DNA of 24,516 nucleotides from JAEHDI01 sp035455185 (GCA_035455185.1 DATIFQ010000233.1:1-24516); one strand, 5' to 3'. Positions 1 through 10,137 are shown, counted from the stretch's first letter. The notes: a model not told the origin generated them from the sequence alone. A program made the numbers and translations.

Positions 1-1169
1 AAGTTGCTCAGGTTTTTGTCGCGGTCGAACGCTTCTTTGATCTTGCCAAGGAAGGCCGAACGGATGATGCAGCCTCCGCGCCACACGAGCGCAATGCCGC
101 CGTAGTTGAGGTTCCACTTATACTCTTTCGCCGCCTCGCGCATCAGCATGAATCCCTGCGCGTAGGAGACGATCTTGGAGGCGAGCAGCGCCCTGCGGAT
201 ATCCTCGACGAATGCCTTCCGGTCGCCTCGGAATTTCGTTTTCGGGCCCTTCAGGGTCTTCGAAGCCGCCACTCGCTCATCCTTCATCGCACTCAGGCAG
301 CGGGCGTAGACGGCCTCGCCGATGAGCGTCACTGGGATTCCGAGATCGAGCGAACTGACGGTCGTCCACTTGCCGGTTCCCTTTTGGCCGGCGGTGTCGA
401 GGATCTTGTCGACGACTTGCTCGCCGTTCTCGTCCGTGTAACCGAGGATGTCACGGGTGATCTCGATCAGGTAGCTGTCAAGTTCGCCCTTGTTCCACTC
501 AGCGAAGACTTCGTGCATCTCCTGATTCGTGAGGCCCAGTCCGACCTTCATGACCTGATAGGCCTCGCAGATGAGCTGCATGTCGCCATACTCGATGCCG
601 TTGTGGGTCATCTTGACGTAGTGGCCGGCGCCGTCTTCGCCGATCCAGTCACAGCACGGCTCGCCGTCGGGGGTCTTGGCGCAAATTGCCTGGAAAATGT
701 CCTTTACTAGCGGCCACGCAGCGGGACTGCCGCCGGGCATGATCGACGGGCCGAAGCGCGCGCCTTCTTCGCCTCCGGAAACACCCGTCCCGATGTACAG
801 GAGGCCCTTGCCTTCGAGATACGTGGTCCGGCGCATTGTGTCAGGGAAGTGCGAGTTTCCGCCATCGATGATCAGGTCGCCCGCTTCGAGGTAAGGCAGA
901 AGCGTTTCGATGAAGTCATCGACCGGCTTGCCCGCCTTGACCATCAGCATGATCTTCCTTGGCCGCTTCAGCAGCTTCACCATCTCCTCGATCGAGTGAG
1001 CGCCGATAATCGTGTCGCGTCCCTTCGCTGCGTCATTCAGGAACTCGTCAACTTTCGAAACTGTTCTGTTGTAAGCGACGACCGTGTAGCCATGGTCGTT
1101 CATGTTGAGTATGAGGTTCTGGCCCATCACGGCCAGACCAATTAATGCGATGTCTCCCTTAGGTTCCAT
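1..1169 (-). CDS. gnd: 6-phosphogluconate dehydrogenase (decarboxylating), 3'-truncated by window edge
   Basis: The reading frame runs from ATG 1169 leftward off the window, giving about 389 residues of an enzyme usually near 470-480, so only the C-terminal end is missing. The enzyme oxidises and decarboxylates 6-phosphogluconate to ribulose 5-phosphate with NADP in the cytosolic pentose phosphate pathway. The N-terminus has the Rossmann nucleotide-binding pattern (IALIGLAVMGQNL, then YNRT). The middle carries the family signature GAGHYVKMTHNGIEYGDMQ with the catalytic lysine, followed by ILDTAGQKGTGKW. The start is supported by AGGAG at 1175-1179, a few bases before the ATG. The gene is divergent from tilS across a 97-bp gap. 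The family is certain; NADP rather than NAD use is inferred from the NRT segment. Confidence 0.95.
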   Translation of the reverse strand, partial: MEPKGDIALIGLAVMGQNLILNMNDHGYTVVAYNRTVSKVDEFLNDAAKGRDTIIGAHSIEEMVKLLKRPRKIMLMVKAGKPVDDFIETLLPYLEAGDLIIDGGNSHFPDTMRRTTYLEGKGLLYIGTGVSGGEEGARFGPSIMPGGSPAAWPLVKDIFQAICAKTPDGEPCCDWIGEDGAGHYVKMTHNGIEYGDMQLICEAYQVMKVGLGLTNQEMHEVFAEWNKGELDSYLIEITRDILGYTDENGEQVVDKILDTAGQKGTGKWTTVSSLDLGIPVTLIGEAVYARCLSAMKDERVAASKTLKGPKTKFRGDRKAFVEDIRRALLASKIVSYAQGFMLMREAAKEYKWNLNYGGIALVWRGGCIIRSAFLGKIKEAFDRDKNLSN

Positions 1170-1266
1170 GGTTCGCTCCTAACTGCGTGTTGAAACTTCG
1201 AACTGTACGGTGAGAGTGCCGGAGAGGGCCTAGCTCAAGCGCGTCGCAACCAATACTCGTTATAGC

Positions 1267-2736
1267 ATGAATGACGCCGGTTCTAGAATGGAGGTAGTGT
1301 CCGTCTCCTCACTGCCGGAACGCGTCGCCGAAACCATCGAGCGGGGTTCGCTTTTTCTACCGGCGCACCGCGTGGGTGTGGCCGTTTCAGGCGGCGCGGA
1401 TTCGGTTTGCCTGTTGCACGTGTTGTTGGAACTGGCTCCGCGATGGGCGTTGCGACTGAGTGTGTTGCATCTCGACCACAGGCTGCGGGACGAAGAATCG
1501 CGTTTGGATGCGGAGTTCGTCCGCGCGATGGCGGCGCGGTTGGGCTTGCCGTTCTGCTCGGAATCCGCCGACGTCCGCCGGATATGCGAGGAGCGCGGCG
1601 AAAACCTGGAACAGGCGGCGCGGCAAGTCCGCCGTAATTTTTTCCTTCGCTACCTGCGCGAAGACGTGCTCGATCGTGTTGCGCTCGGACATACTCGGTC
1701 GGACCAGGCGGAGACTGTTCTTTTCCGCTTGCTGCGCGGCGCGGGTACCACAGGTCTCCGCGGTATCCTGCCCGTCACCGCGGAGGGCTTCGTGCGCCCC
1801 TTGTTGGATGTAGACCGGGCCGAGGTGGAACAGTTCCTTGCTGGCCGCGGCATCCCTTGGCGGGAGGATTCGTCCAACCGAAGCCTGGTGTTCGCGCGAA
1901 ATCGGATCCGGCAAGAGCTTTTACCGTCTCTTGCTCGCGACTGGAACCCGGCACTGGCGGAGAATCTCGCCCGGATGGCGTTGCTTGCCAGGGAAGACGA
2001 GGCGTACTGGCGCCTAGAGATCGACCGGATCGCGGCAAAGTGTTTCGTTGAGAAGCCGCCGGCGGTACTGCTTCGCGTCGTGGACCTTGCCTGTATGGAT
2101 CAAGCTGTCCGTCGCCGGCTCATACGGAGGGCATTCGAGCTTGTGAAGGGGGACCTCCGGCGGATCGATTTCGTACACATTGAGAAGGTGTTATCACTAA
2201 CTACGGCAGGCGAGGGCGATGGGCGCGTCCAAGTTCCGAGCGTGGACGTTCTTCGATCCTTCGATTGGCTTCGTTTCGCTCCCGCGGGCGAATACGGAGC
2301 CTCGGAGCGTGACTTTTCGATCCTGGTTGCCGCCCCGGGGCGGTTCCGAACACCCGAAGGTGGGGAGATCTCTCTGCAACTACTTGAAAAATCAGATGGC
2401 TGGGAAAGCCCGGATTCCGGCTATAATGAAAGTGGAGATCTCGATTGGAATCGGATCCGGGGGCCGCTAGAACTTCGGAACTGGAGGCCGGGGGATGAAT
2501 ATCGGCCGTCAGGGCACGCTCGAGGCGAACGAATTAAGTTTTTTTTTCGGCAGACGCGAATTCCTCTCTGGGAACGGCGAGGCTGGCCGATTCTGATTGG
2601 CGGGGGAACCATTGTATGGGCAAGGCGATTCGGTCCGGCAGCGGAGTTTGCGGCCACGCGGGAGAGCCGGATGGTTCTACGGGTGACGGAAACGGAAGAT
2701 TCTGCGGATTCCGGGAATCTCACTGACGCGCGGTGA
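1267..2736 (+). CDS. tilS: tRNA(Ile)-lysidine synthase
   Basis: TilS uses ATP to attach lysine to C34 of the tRNA-Ile CAU anticodon, changing its codon reading from AUG to AUA. The N-terminal PP-loop is plain (AVSGGADSVCLLH; SGGADS at residues 41-46), and HLDHRLR and GHTRSDQAETVLFRLLRGAGTTGLRGI follow as in the N-type ATP pyrophosphatase domain. The C-terminal TilS domain is shown by LRNWRPGDEYRP and PLWERRGWPILIGG. The 489-residue length is normal. The start is uncertain: a -10-like TATAGC at 1261-1266 abuts ATG 1267, and a second in-frame ATG lies at 1288. If TATAGC is the promoter, 1288 would be the true start. ftsH follows after 63 bp; tilS-ftsH adjacency is common in bacteria, often with hpt between them, which is absent here. 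A run of nine T at 2539-2547 encodes part of Lys-Phe-Phe-Phe. Confidence 0.93.
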   Translation: MNDAGSRMEVVSVSSLPERVAETIERGSLFLPAHRVGVAVSGGADSVCLLHVLLELAPRWALRLSVLHLDHRLRDEESRLDAEFVRAMAARLGLPFCSESADVRRICEERGENLEQAARQVRRNFFLRYLREDVLDRVALGHTRSDQAETVLFRLLRGAGTTGLRGILPVTAEGFVRPLLDVDRAEVEQFLAGRGIPWREDSSNRSLVFARNRIRQELLPSLARDWNPALAENLARMALLAREDEAYWRLEIDRIAAKCFVEKPPAVLLRVVDLACMDQAVRRRLIRRAFELVKGDLRRIDFVHIEKVLSLTTAGEGDGRVQVPSVDVLRSFDWLRFAPAGEYGASERDFSILVAAPGRFRTPEGGEISLQLLEKSDGWESPDSGYNESGDLDWNRIRGPLELRNWRPGDEYRPSGHARGERIKFFFRQTRIPLWERRGWPILIGGGTIVWARRFGPAAEFAATRESRMVLRVTETEDSADSGNLTDAR

Positions 2737-2799
2737 CGTCTCTATGTATGTGATGAGAAGAAAATGGGATCTGCAGCCCCTCGCCGGTAGGGAGGCGTG

Positions 2800-4709
<1,910 letters not shown>

Positions 4710-4713
<4 letters not shown>

Positions 4714-5345
4714 TTCCCCGGTATTCCTTCTATCTGTTCGACGTCGACGGCACGCTGCTCGACTCGGCGACAGACATCTGCGGCGCTGTCAAGGAGGCGC
4801 TGGCTGTTACTTCCGCCGACCGTGTGCCGGAGAGTCTGCTTCGCACCTACATCGGCCGGCACCTCTACGACCTATTCGAAGATCTGATTCCCGGAATCTC
4901 GCAGATCCGGATGGAGGAACTTCTGCAGCAGTACCGTGCGATCTATCACGCCCGCGGACATCGCGGCACGCGGCTGTATCCGGGTGTGATCGACGCGCTG
5001 TCGCGCCTCGGCGGGCAGAAGTCCACCGCGACCACCAAGAGCACACAAACCACCCGCCTCGTTCTCGAGAAGTTTGGGCTTTTGCCCTATTTCGACCACG
5101 TGCAGGGCACGGACGGCTTCCCGAGCAAGCCTGCCCCGGACGTAATTCTCCGGTCGCTCGAAGCGTTAGATGCACCGCCGGAAGAGTGCCTGCTGGTTGG
5201 CGATTCCGGTCCCGACATGGAAGCGGGGCGGCAGGCGGGCGTGAGAACGTGCGCAGTCCGGTACGGTTACGGCAATCGGGAGGAGATGGCCCGGTGGGAG
5301 CCTGACTACTGGATTGACGACCTGCGGGAATTGAACGGCACGTAA
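4710..5345 (+). CDS. HAD-superfamily hydrolase, phosphoglycolate phosphatase-like
   Basis: This 211-residue protein is a class IA HAD phosphatase. Motif I is FDVDGTLLDSA (nucleophile Asp11, acid Asp13), motif II lies in STATTKS, motif III is the Lys of SKPAPD, and motif IV is VGDSGPDMEAG. These residues form the aspartyl-phosphate active site and bind Mg. The layout, with a small helical cap after motif I, matches phosphoglycolate phosphatase and PpaX-like pyrophosphatases, but the substrate cannot be told from sequence alone. The GTG start at 4710 overlaps the ftsH stop (GTGA), and a purine-rich AAGGAG lies about 15 bp upstream inside ftsH, so it is probably translated by coupling. The strand entering motif II looks shorter and more polar (GGQKSTATT) than usual, with no missing catalytic residue. 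Confidence 0.85.
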
Positions 5346-5393
5346 CGCGGGCCCGGGGTCCGGCCGCGGGGCTCTCGCCCGTAAACCACCTGC

Positions 5394-5399
5394 TATCAT
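5394..5399 (+). promoter_or_regulatory. Extended -10 promoter element for the 5407 gene
   Basis: TATCAT is preceded by TGC (TGn, extended -10) and ends 7 nt before ATG 5407. Transcription would start at or within a base or two of the ATG, so the mRNA would be leaderless. I see no good -35 hexamer 17 bp upstream and no Shine-Dalgarno sequence before the ATG. Confidence 0.5.
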
Positions 5400-5406
5400 A
5401 GGCGTC

Positions 5407-6297
5407 ATGCAGCGACGCCAATTCCTGAAGAACGCTTCAGCGGCCGCCGGGTTCGCGGCGGTTTCCCCTGTGTCTCTCCCGCTAGAGGCGGCGCAGAAAA
5501 AGTTCCGGATCTCGCTTGCGCAATGGTCACTTCATAAAGCGATCTTCGCGCGGATGACGACGAATCTCGAGTTTCCGCGCATCGCGCGGGAACAGTTCGG
5601 GATCGAGGGACTGGAATTCGTCAATGGACTGTGGGAGGCGCCGACCCAGGACTACGTCCGCGAGCTCAAACAAAACATGGACAAAACGGGAACGAAGGGC
5701 GTGCTGATCATGTGTGACGGCGAGGGGCTGATGGGTCACTCGAACAAAGCAGAGCGAATGAGAGCTGCCAGAAACCATTACAAGTGGGTGGACATCGCCG
5801 CCGAGTTGGGCTGTCATGCAATTCGGACGAACATGTACCCGGACAAGCAGCCCACGGCGCCGGCTGAAATTGATGCCTTCATCGGTTGCTGCTCGGAGAG
5901 TTTCGCCAACCTGTGCGAGTATGCGAAGCCGATGAATATCAGCGTGATCATCGAAAACCACGGAGGAGTATCGTCCAATCCCGACGTGGTCAACAGGCTG
6001 ATGAAGAAGGTGAGTCTGCCGAATTTCGGGACGCTGCCCGATTTCGGCAATTTCCCGAAAGAGATCGACAAGTATGATGCAGTTCGGAAGCTGATGCCGT
6101 TCGCGAAGGGCGTGAGTTTCAAGTGTTACGATTTCGGTGCCGATGGAAATGAAACCACGATCGACATGCACCGCATGATGAAGATTGTCGACGAGGCGGG
6201 GTACCACGGTTGGGTTGGGATCGAGTACGAAGGTGAGCGTCTTACGGAGTTCGAAGGCATCCAGGCGGCGAAGCGCTTCCTGGAACGGGTAGGGTAG
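5407..6297 (+). CDS. Tat-exported sugar phosphate isomerase/epimerase-like TIM-barrel protein
   Basis: A 296-residue protein of the xylose-isomerase-like TIM-barrel (AP endonuclease 2) superfamily. It begins with a twin-arginine leader (RRQFLKNASAAAGFAA, then a hydrophobic stretch ending near LEAA, about residues 3-29), so the folded protein is probably exported to the periplasm. Metal-binding acidic residues expected at barrel strand ends can be seen: Glu183 in IENHGG, Asp212 in LPDFGNF and Glu273 in GIEYEGE. Substrate is unknown; relatives act on keto sugars, inosose or hydroxypyruvate. The leaderless-type promoter directly upstream separates it from the ftsH group. A second exported protein of the same fold lies at 21856. 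The fold is quite certain; the name isomerase is by family only. Confidence 0.8.
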   Translation: MQRRQFLKNASAAAGFAAVSPVSLPLEAAQKKFRISLAQWSLHKAIFARMTTNLEFPRIAREQFGIEGLEFVNGLWEAPTQDYVRELKQNMDKTGTKGVLIMCDGEGLMGHSNKAERMRAARNHYKWVDIAAELGCHAIRTNMYPDKQPTAPAEIDAFIGCCSESFANLCEYAKPMNISVIIENHGGVSSNPDVVNRLMKKVSLPNFGTLPDFGNFPKEIDKYDAVRKLMPFAKGVSFKCYDFGADGNETTIDMHRMMKIVDEAGYHGWVGIEYEGERLTEFEGIQAAKRFLERVG

Positions 6298-6331
6298 ACG
6301 GGTCGGAGGAGTTCCGGAGCACGGGTCGTTC

Positions 6332-6345
6332 CCGGTTTGAACCGG
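6332..6345. repeat. Perfect short inverted repeat upstream of the HEAT-repeat gene
   Basis: CCGGTT-TG-AACCGG is a 6+6 perfect dyad, 26 bp before ATG 6372 and 34 bp after the previous stop. It could be a small operator or an mRNA hairpin. It has no T-run, so it is not a convincing terminator, and I find no second copy nearby. Confidence 0.3.
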
Positions 6346-6371
6346 CCGGCAATACGCGGAGGTGGATTGCC

Positions 6372-7475
6372 ATGCTGTGGTGGACTCTCAGGCAGTTGAA
6401 ATCGGATGACTGGGGGGTGGCGCAGCGCGCCGCCGTCGAACTCGGAACCGCAAAGGAAACAAAGGCGGTAGAACCTCTGCTGGAAGCGTTGCGGCGGCCA
6501 TACGAAGCGCTTCAATACGCCGCTGCCGGGGCGTTGGCTGAAATCGGCGATCCGCGTGCCGTCCCCGTCCTTGTGGCCGCGTTCCGGCAGCGCCCAGCCG
6601 AAGGATTCGCACGGGCGCTGGCGAAGTTCAAGGACCGGCGCGCCATTCCGACCCTGATGGGCGCCCTGATGCACCAAGACAGCGCCGTCCGCGATGTTGC
6701 CCGCAGGGCTCTGGACGAAATCGCCCCGAACTGGCCGAAATCCGACGAGGCGAAGTCTGCCCTTCCCGCTCTGCTTGAAGCCATTCGGGATGGCGGACCC
6801 GACGTGAAGAGGGTGGCGCTCGATCTGGTGGAAGAGATTGGCGAAACGGCGACCGCCATTGACGCCTTACTCGACCTGGTCGGGCGCGATGTGAATTCCG
6901 TCGGATGGGTGGTCCGGACGTTGAGGGATCTGGATCCCGGATGGACTCAAACTTCTCGGGGGAAGGCGGCGGTTCCGGCCCTGGTTGCCGTGCTGAAGGG
7001 CCAGGGTTACGAGCGCGATCTGGCGGCGGGAACGCTTGCCGAGATCGGCGATCGGGAGGCAGTGGGGCCGCTGATCGATGCCCTCAGGGATAGGGACCGC
7101 GACCTCAGAAACGCCGCCGCCCGGGCACTCGGGAGACTCGGTGATCCACGGGCGATCGGGCCGATTGCCCGCGCCCCATTGGACAACTCGCTTGATCCGT
7201 GGATCGCACAGCAGGCACTAAACGGCATTGATCCGAGATGGGCTGCCACCGACTATGCCCGAACGATCATTTCCCCGTGTCTGGAGAAGGTAACCGACAA
7301 GGATCGGGGGGCGCGGGACTATGCCGAATCGACGCTGAACACCATCGATCCGAACTGGATGCGGTCGGCGGAGGCCCTCGATGCCATCGCCTATTTCCGG
7401 CAGCGCTCCATGCACGCGGATCCGGAAATCAGCGCGGCCGCTACCAGGGTACTCGGATTATTGGGGACGAGTTGA
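6372..7475 (+). CDS. HEAT-repeat (PBS-lyase-type) protein
   Basis: A 367-residue all-helical repeat protein with no signal peptide or membrane segment, so probably cytosolic. Successive units such as AVEPLLEALRRP, AGALAEIGDPRAVPVLVAAF, AAGTLAEIGDREAVGPLIDAL and ARALGRLGDPRAIGPIA are typical of the PBS-lyase HEAT family, which generally serves as a protein-binding scaffold. A second, longer motif recurs four times: an aliphatic helix ending in [IL]-[DA]-P-x-W at residues 118-121 (APNW), 188-191 (DPGW), 287-290 (DPRW) and 326-329 (DPNW), each followed by a polar turn and usually an Ala-rich helix. The start at ATG 6372 is supported by GGAGGTGG at 6359-6366. It converges with hisA, leaving 14 bp between the stops. 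No enzymatic residues are visible and its partner is unknown. Confidence 0.85.
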   Translation: MLWWTLRQLKSDDWGVAQRAAVELGTAKETKAVEPLLEALRRPYEALQYAAAGALAEIGDPRAVPVLVAAFRQRPAEGFARALAKFKDRRAIPTLMGALMHQDSAVRDVARRALDEIAPNWPKSDEAKSALPALLEAIRDGGPDVKRVALDLVEEIGETATAIDALLDLVGRDVNSVGWVVRTLRDLDPGWTQTSRGKAAVPALVAVLKGQGYERDLAAGTLAEIGDREAVGPLIDALRDRDRDLRNAAARALGRLGDPRAIGPIARAPLDNSLDPWIAQQALNGIDPRWAATDYARTIISPCLEKVTDKDRGARDYAESTLNTIDPNWMRSAEALDAIAYFRQRSMHADPEISAAATRVLGLLGTS

Positions 7476-7489
7476 CGTTAAGCGTCGCG

Positions 7490-8194
7490 TCAATTGTTAT
7501 GGCTGAGGCGCACCAGTTCCTCGAGGTCTAGCTTCCCCGTATAGATCGCCATTCCGAGGGCGGCGTGGATATTCAGGCGCTGCAATTCATGAATTTCGTC
7601 GACCGTGGTGATGCCCCCGGCAGCAGTGATCTCGATGTCCGTGGCGGCGCGCAAGCGGCGGAACCAGTCGAGATCGGTGCCCTGTAGCATTCCTTCCTTG
7701 TCGACATAGGTGCACAAGAAGCCAGCGCAGAAAGGCTCCAGCCGATGGATGACCTCCTCGGCCGTCAGTGACAGCGACTCCCGCCAACCCTTCACCACGA
7801 TCCGGCCTCCCTTGGAATCGAGGGCGATTACTAGCCGCTCTTTGCCGATCGCAGCGGCTACCGAACGAAGGAACGGCTCATTGACGCCGTCAGTGGTGAA
7901 TGAGGAGGTGCCGACGATCACTTTGCGCGCGCCCTGTTCGACCAGCCTTACAGCACGCTCCGTAGTGCGGACGCCTCCGCCGATGCGGGTTGCCGCGCGG
8001 GAGGCAAGGTACTCGACGATGTTGTCGTTCGAGCCTTTGCCAATGGCGGCGTCGAGATCGATGACCTGAATCTCGGGGAAGGCCGAGAACCGGTCCAGCA
8101 TCTCCTGCGGCGTCCCCCCCTCCAAGGCTTTGTCGCGGCCCTGGACGAGTTGGACCACCTTACCGTCCATCAGGTCGATGCACGGAATGATCAC
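7490..8194 (-). CDS. hisA: ProFAR isomerase (1-(5-phosphoribosyl)-5-[(5-phosphoribosylamino)methylideneamino]imidazole-4-carboxamide isomerase)
   Basis: HisA catalyses the fourth step of histidine synthesis, an Amadori rearrangement of ProFAR to PRFAR, the substrate of HisF. It has 234 residues in a (beta/alpha)8 barrel. The two catalytic aspartates are in the expected strands: Asp7 in IPCIDLMDGK and Asp126 in VIALDSKGG. Phosphate-binding glycine motifs RIGGGVR and TAAGGI are present. The start is GTG 8194, whose GTGA overlaps the hisF stop, so it is translationally coupled. It is the last gene of the operon and converges on the HEAT-repeat gene with a 14-bp gap; no clear U-tailed terminator is visible there. 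Confidence 0.96.
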   Translation of the reverse strand: MIIPCIDLMDGKVVQLVQGRDKALEGGTPQEMLDRFSAFPEIQVIDLDAAIGKGSNDNIVEYLASRAATRIGGGVRTTERAVRLVEQGARKVIVGTSSFTTDGVNEPFLRSVAAAIGKERLVIALDSKGGRIVVKGWRESLSLTAEEVIHRLEPFCAGFLCTYVDKEGMLQGTDLDWFRRLRAATDIEITAAGGITTVDEIHELQRLNIHAALGMAIYTGKLDLEELVRLSHNN

Positions 8195-8952
8195 GGGCGC
8201 CTCACCGGAACGCCGTATCGCTCCAGATGCTGCTTCAGGTCGTCCACCGTGTATGTTCCGTAGTGAAAAATGGAGGCGGCCAACGCGGCATCCGCCTCAC
8301 CTCCGGTGAGAACACAGACGAAATCATCGGGGCTTCCGGCGCCGCCCGAAGCGATCACCGGGATATGCGTCGCCCGTGAGGAGGCCCGCGTGAGTTCGCA
8401 GTCGAAACCCTGCTGCACACCATCGGTATCCATCGAAGTGAGCAGAATTTCGCCGGCGCCGAGCGCCTCTCCGCGCGCGGCCCACTCGATGGCATCGATT
8501 CCTTCATCGACGCGGCCGCCGCGCGTGTACACATTCCACGCCCCCGGCGAACGGCGCTTTGCGTCGATCGCAAGCACCACGGCCTGCGAGCCGAACTCGC
8601 GGCTCAGTTCGGTAAGCAACTCAGGGCGGTGGACCGCGGCCGTATTCACGCTCACCTTATCGGCCCCGGCCATGAGGATCTTCCGGGCGTCAGCGACCGA
8701 ACGGATACCGCCCCCGACGGTGAGCGGGATGAAGACTTTGCGTGCGGTCCGGGCGACGACATCGACCATCGTCTCGCGCTCATCGCTCGATGCCGTGATG
8801 TCGAGGAAGACAAGCTCGTCGGCGCCCTGCTGGTTGTACCGGTCCGCCAGTTCTACCGGATCTCCGGCGTCCCGGAGATTCACAAAATTGACTCCCTTGA
8901 CAACACGGCCGGCGGTGACGTCAAGGCACGGAATAATGCGTTTGGCGAGCAT
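8191..8952 (-). CDS. hisF: Imidazole glycerol phosphate synthase, cyclase subunit
   Basis: HisF joins ammonia supplied by HisH to PRFAR, giving imidazole glycerol phosphate and AICAR. From ATG 8952 the protein has 253 residues, and the catalytic pair falls exactly at the canonical Asp11 (IPCLDV) and Asp130 (LAIDAKR). Phosphate-binding loops LTVGGGIR and IASGGAG are intact. A longer frame begins at TTG 8970, but ATG 8952 gives the family N-terminus MLAKRIIPCLDV and sits 4 bp after the hisH stop, so I chose it. Its stop overlaps hisA (GTGA). HisH and HisF form the heterodimeric synthase, and the genes are adjacent. Confidence 0.96.
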   Translation of the reverse strand: MLAKRIIPCLDVTAGRVVKGVNFVNLRDAGDPVELADRYNQQGADELVFLDITASSDERETMVDVVARTARKVFIPLTVGGGIRSVADARKILMAGADKVSVNTAAVHRPELLTELSREFGSQAVVLAIDAKRRSPGAWNVYTRGGRVDEGIDAIEWAARGEALGAGEILLTSMDTDGVQQGFDCELTRASSRATHIPVIASGGAGSPDDFVCVLTGGEADAALAASIFHYGTYTVDDLKQHLERYGVPVRRP

Positions 8953-8956
8953 GGTG

Positions 8957-9553
8957 CTACAACTCCACAAAGTTCTTCATGATCTTCAGCCCGAGCGGTC
9001 CGGACTTCTCCGGGTGGAACTGAACGCCGAACAGGTTGGCGCTTTCGAGCACCGCGGTATAGCGTATGTCCGAGTAGGAGCAGGCGGCGGCGCTCTCCGG
9101 CACGACGGGTGCGTAGTAGCTGTGGGCGAAGTAAACGTACGGTTTGGGACCTATCCCGGCCAACAGGCGTGACTCCCGGACCGGGACGAGATCGTTCCAG
9201 CCCATGTGAGGCACCCGGGCGGTCTCCGGAAAACGCCGGACCATGCCTGGGACGATACCGAAGCCCTGCAGCCCGGGCTCCTCTTCGCTTCCGGCAAATA
9301 GCGCCTGCAAGCCCAAACAGATTCCGAGAAACGGGATACCGGCTCCGATGCACTCGAGGAACTTTCCGCGCACCTGCATGTCGTCAAGCGCCCGAAGCAT
9401 CTGGCCGAAATGGCCGACGCCTGGCAGGATCATTTTCGACGCCCGGTCGAGCCCTGACGCGTCGCGCACCAGCGTGTAAGCTGCTCCGATCTCCGCCAGC
9501 GTGTTTTCGACCGATCGCAGATTGCCGGCCCCGTAGTCGAAGATTGCGATCAC
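8957..9553 (-). CDS. hisH: Imidazole glycerol phosphate synthase, glutamine amidotransferase subunit
   Basis: Class I glutaminase that hydrolyses glutamine and channels ammonia to HisF. It has 198 residues. The catalytic triad is visible: nucleophile Cys79 in GICLGLQ, His180 and Glu182 in GVQFHPEKSG. The N-terminal IFDYGAGNLRSV and the PGVGHFG oxyanion strand are typical. The start is GTG 9553, whose GTGA overlaps the hisB stop. The gene ends 4 bp before hisF. Confidence 0.96.
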   Translation of the reverse strand: MIAIFDYGAGNLRSVENTLAEIGAAYTLVRDASGLDRASKMILPGVGHFGQMLRALDDMQVRGKFLECIGAGIPFLGICLGLQALFAGSEEEPGLQGFGIVPGMVRRFPETARVPHMGWNDLVPVRESRLLAGIGPKPYVYFAHSYYAPVVPESAAACSYSDIRYTAVLESANLFGVQFHPEKSGPLGLKIMKNFVEL

Positions 9554-10137
9554 AGAAGCCCCTTCGTCGACGGCAACTCGCCGCGCAGCCGCTTATCCTT
9601 GGAACAGGCGAACTTCATGGCACGGGCGAAGCACTTGAAGATCGCTTCTACCTTGTGATGGTTCGAGCGGCCGTAGAGCACTTTCACGTGGAGATTAGCG
9701 CCCGCCTGGTTGGCGAGGCCCCCAAAGAAGTCCTCGAGCAATTCTGCTTGAAGGTCTCCCACGAGCCGGACCTTCACCATATCCTTATAGACGAGCGCCG
9801 GCCGGCCGCCGAGGTCAACCGCAACCACCGCCAGCGTTTCGTCCATCGGCATGACGAAGTAGCCGGCGCGGTTGACGCCACGCCGATCGCCGAGCGCCTG
9901 GCTGAACAACTGGCCGAGCACGATGCCCACATCTTCGACCGTATGGTGCTGGTCGACGTCGAGGTCGCCCGCGGCACGAAGCTTCAGGTCAAAGCCGCCG
10001 TGTTTGGCGAACAACTCCAGCATGTGGTCAAGAAATCGGACCCCCGTGTCGACCTCGTACCGGCCTCGTCCCTCAATTTTCAGGCTGCCGCGGATCTGTG
10101 TTTCGCGGGTGATGCGTTCGACGGTAGCGGATCTCAC
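9550..10137 (-). CDS. hisB: Imidazoleglycerol-phosphate dehydratase (monofunctional)
   Basis: Converts imidazole glycerol phosphate to imidazole acetol phosphate, the sixth step. The 195 residues cover only the dehydratase domain; the N-terminal HAD phosphatase domain of enterobacterial HisB is absent. Metal-ligand motifs are present in duplicate as in the family: FLDHMLELFAKHGG with DVDQHHTVEDVG, and GRSNHHKVEAIFK near the C-terminus. The start is GTG 10137, whose GTGA overlaps the stop of the upstream HAD gene, so the separate HAD protein sits where the fused domain would be in E. coli HisB. Its own stop overlaps hisH. Confidence 0.96.
   Translation of the reverse strand: MRSATVERITRETQIRGSLKIEGRGRYEVDTGVRFLDHMLELFAKHGGFDLKLRAAGDLDVDQHHTVEDVGIVLGQLFSQALGDRRGVNRAGYFVMPMDETLAVVAVDLGGRPALVYKDMVKVRLVGDLQAELLEDFFGGLANQAGANLHVKVLYGRSNHHKVEAIFKCFARAMKFACSKDKRLRGELPSTKGLL

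Noticed and set aside
5346..5372. GC-rich imperfect palindrome after the HAD gene
   Set aside because: The stem needs bulges and no T-tract follows; expected by chance at this GC content.
7472..7493. Inverted repeat TTGACG...CGTCAA between the HEAT gene and hisA as a bidirectional terminator
   Set aside because: Overlaps both stop codons, short stem with 10-nt loop, no U-run on either strand.
8270..9172. 300-codon plus-strand frame opposite hisF and hisH
   Set aside because: Composition-driven shadow of intact HisF/HisH; no SD or motifs.
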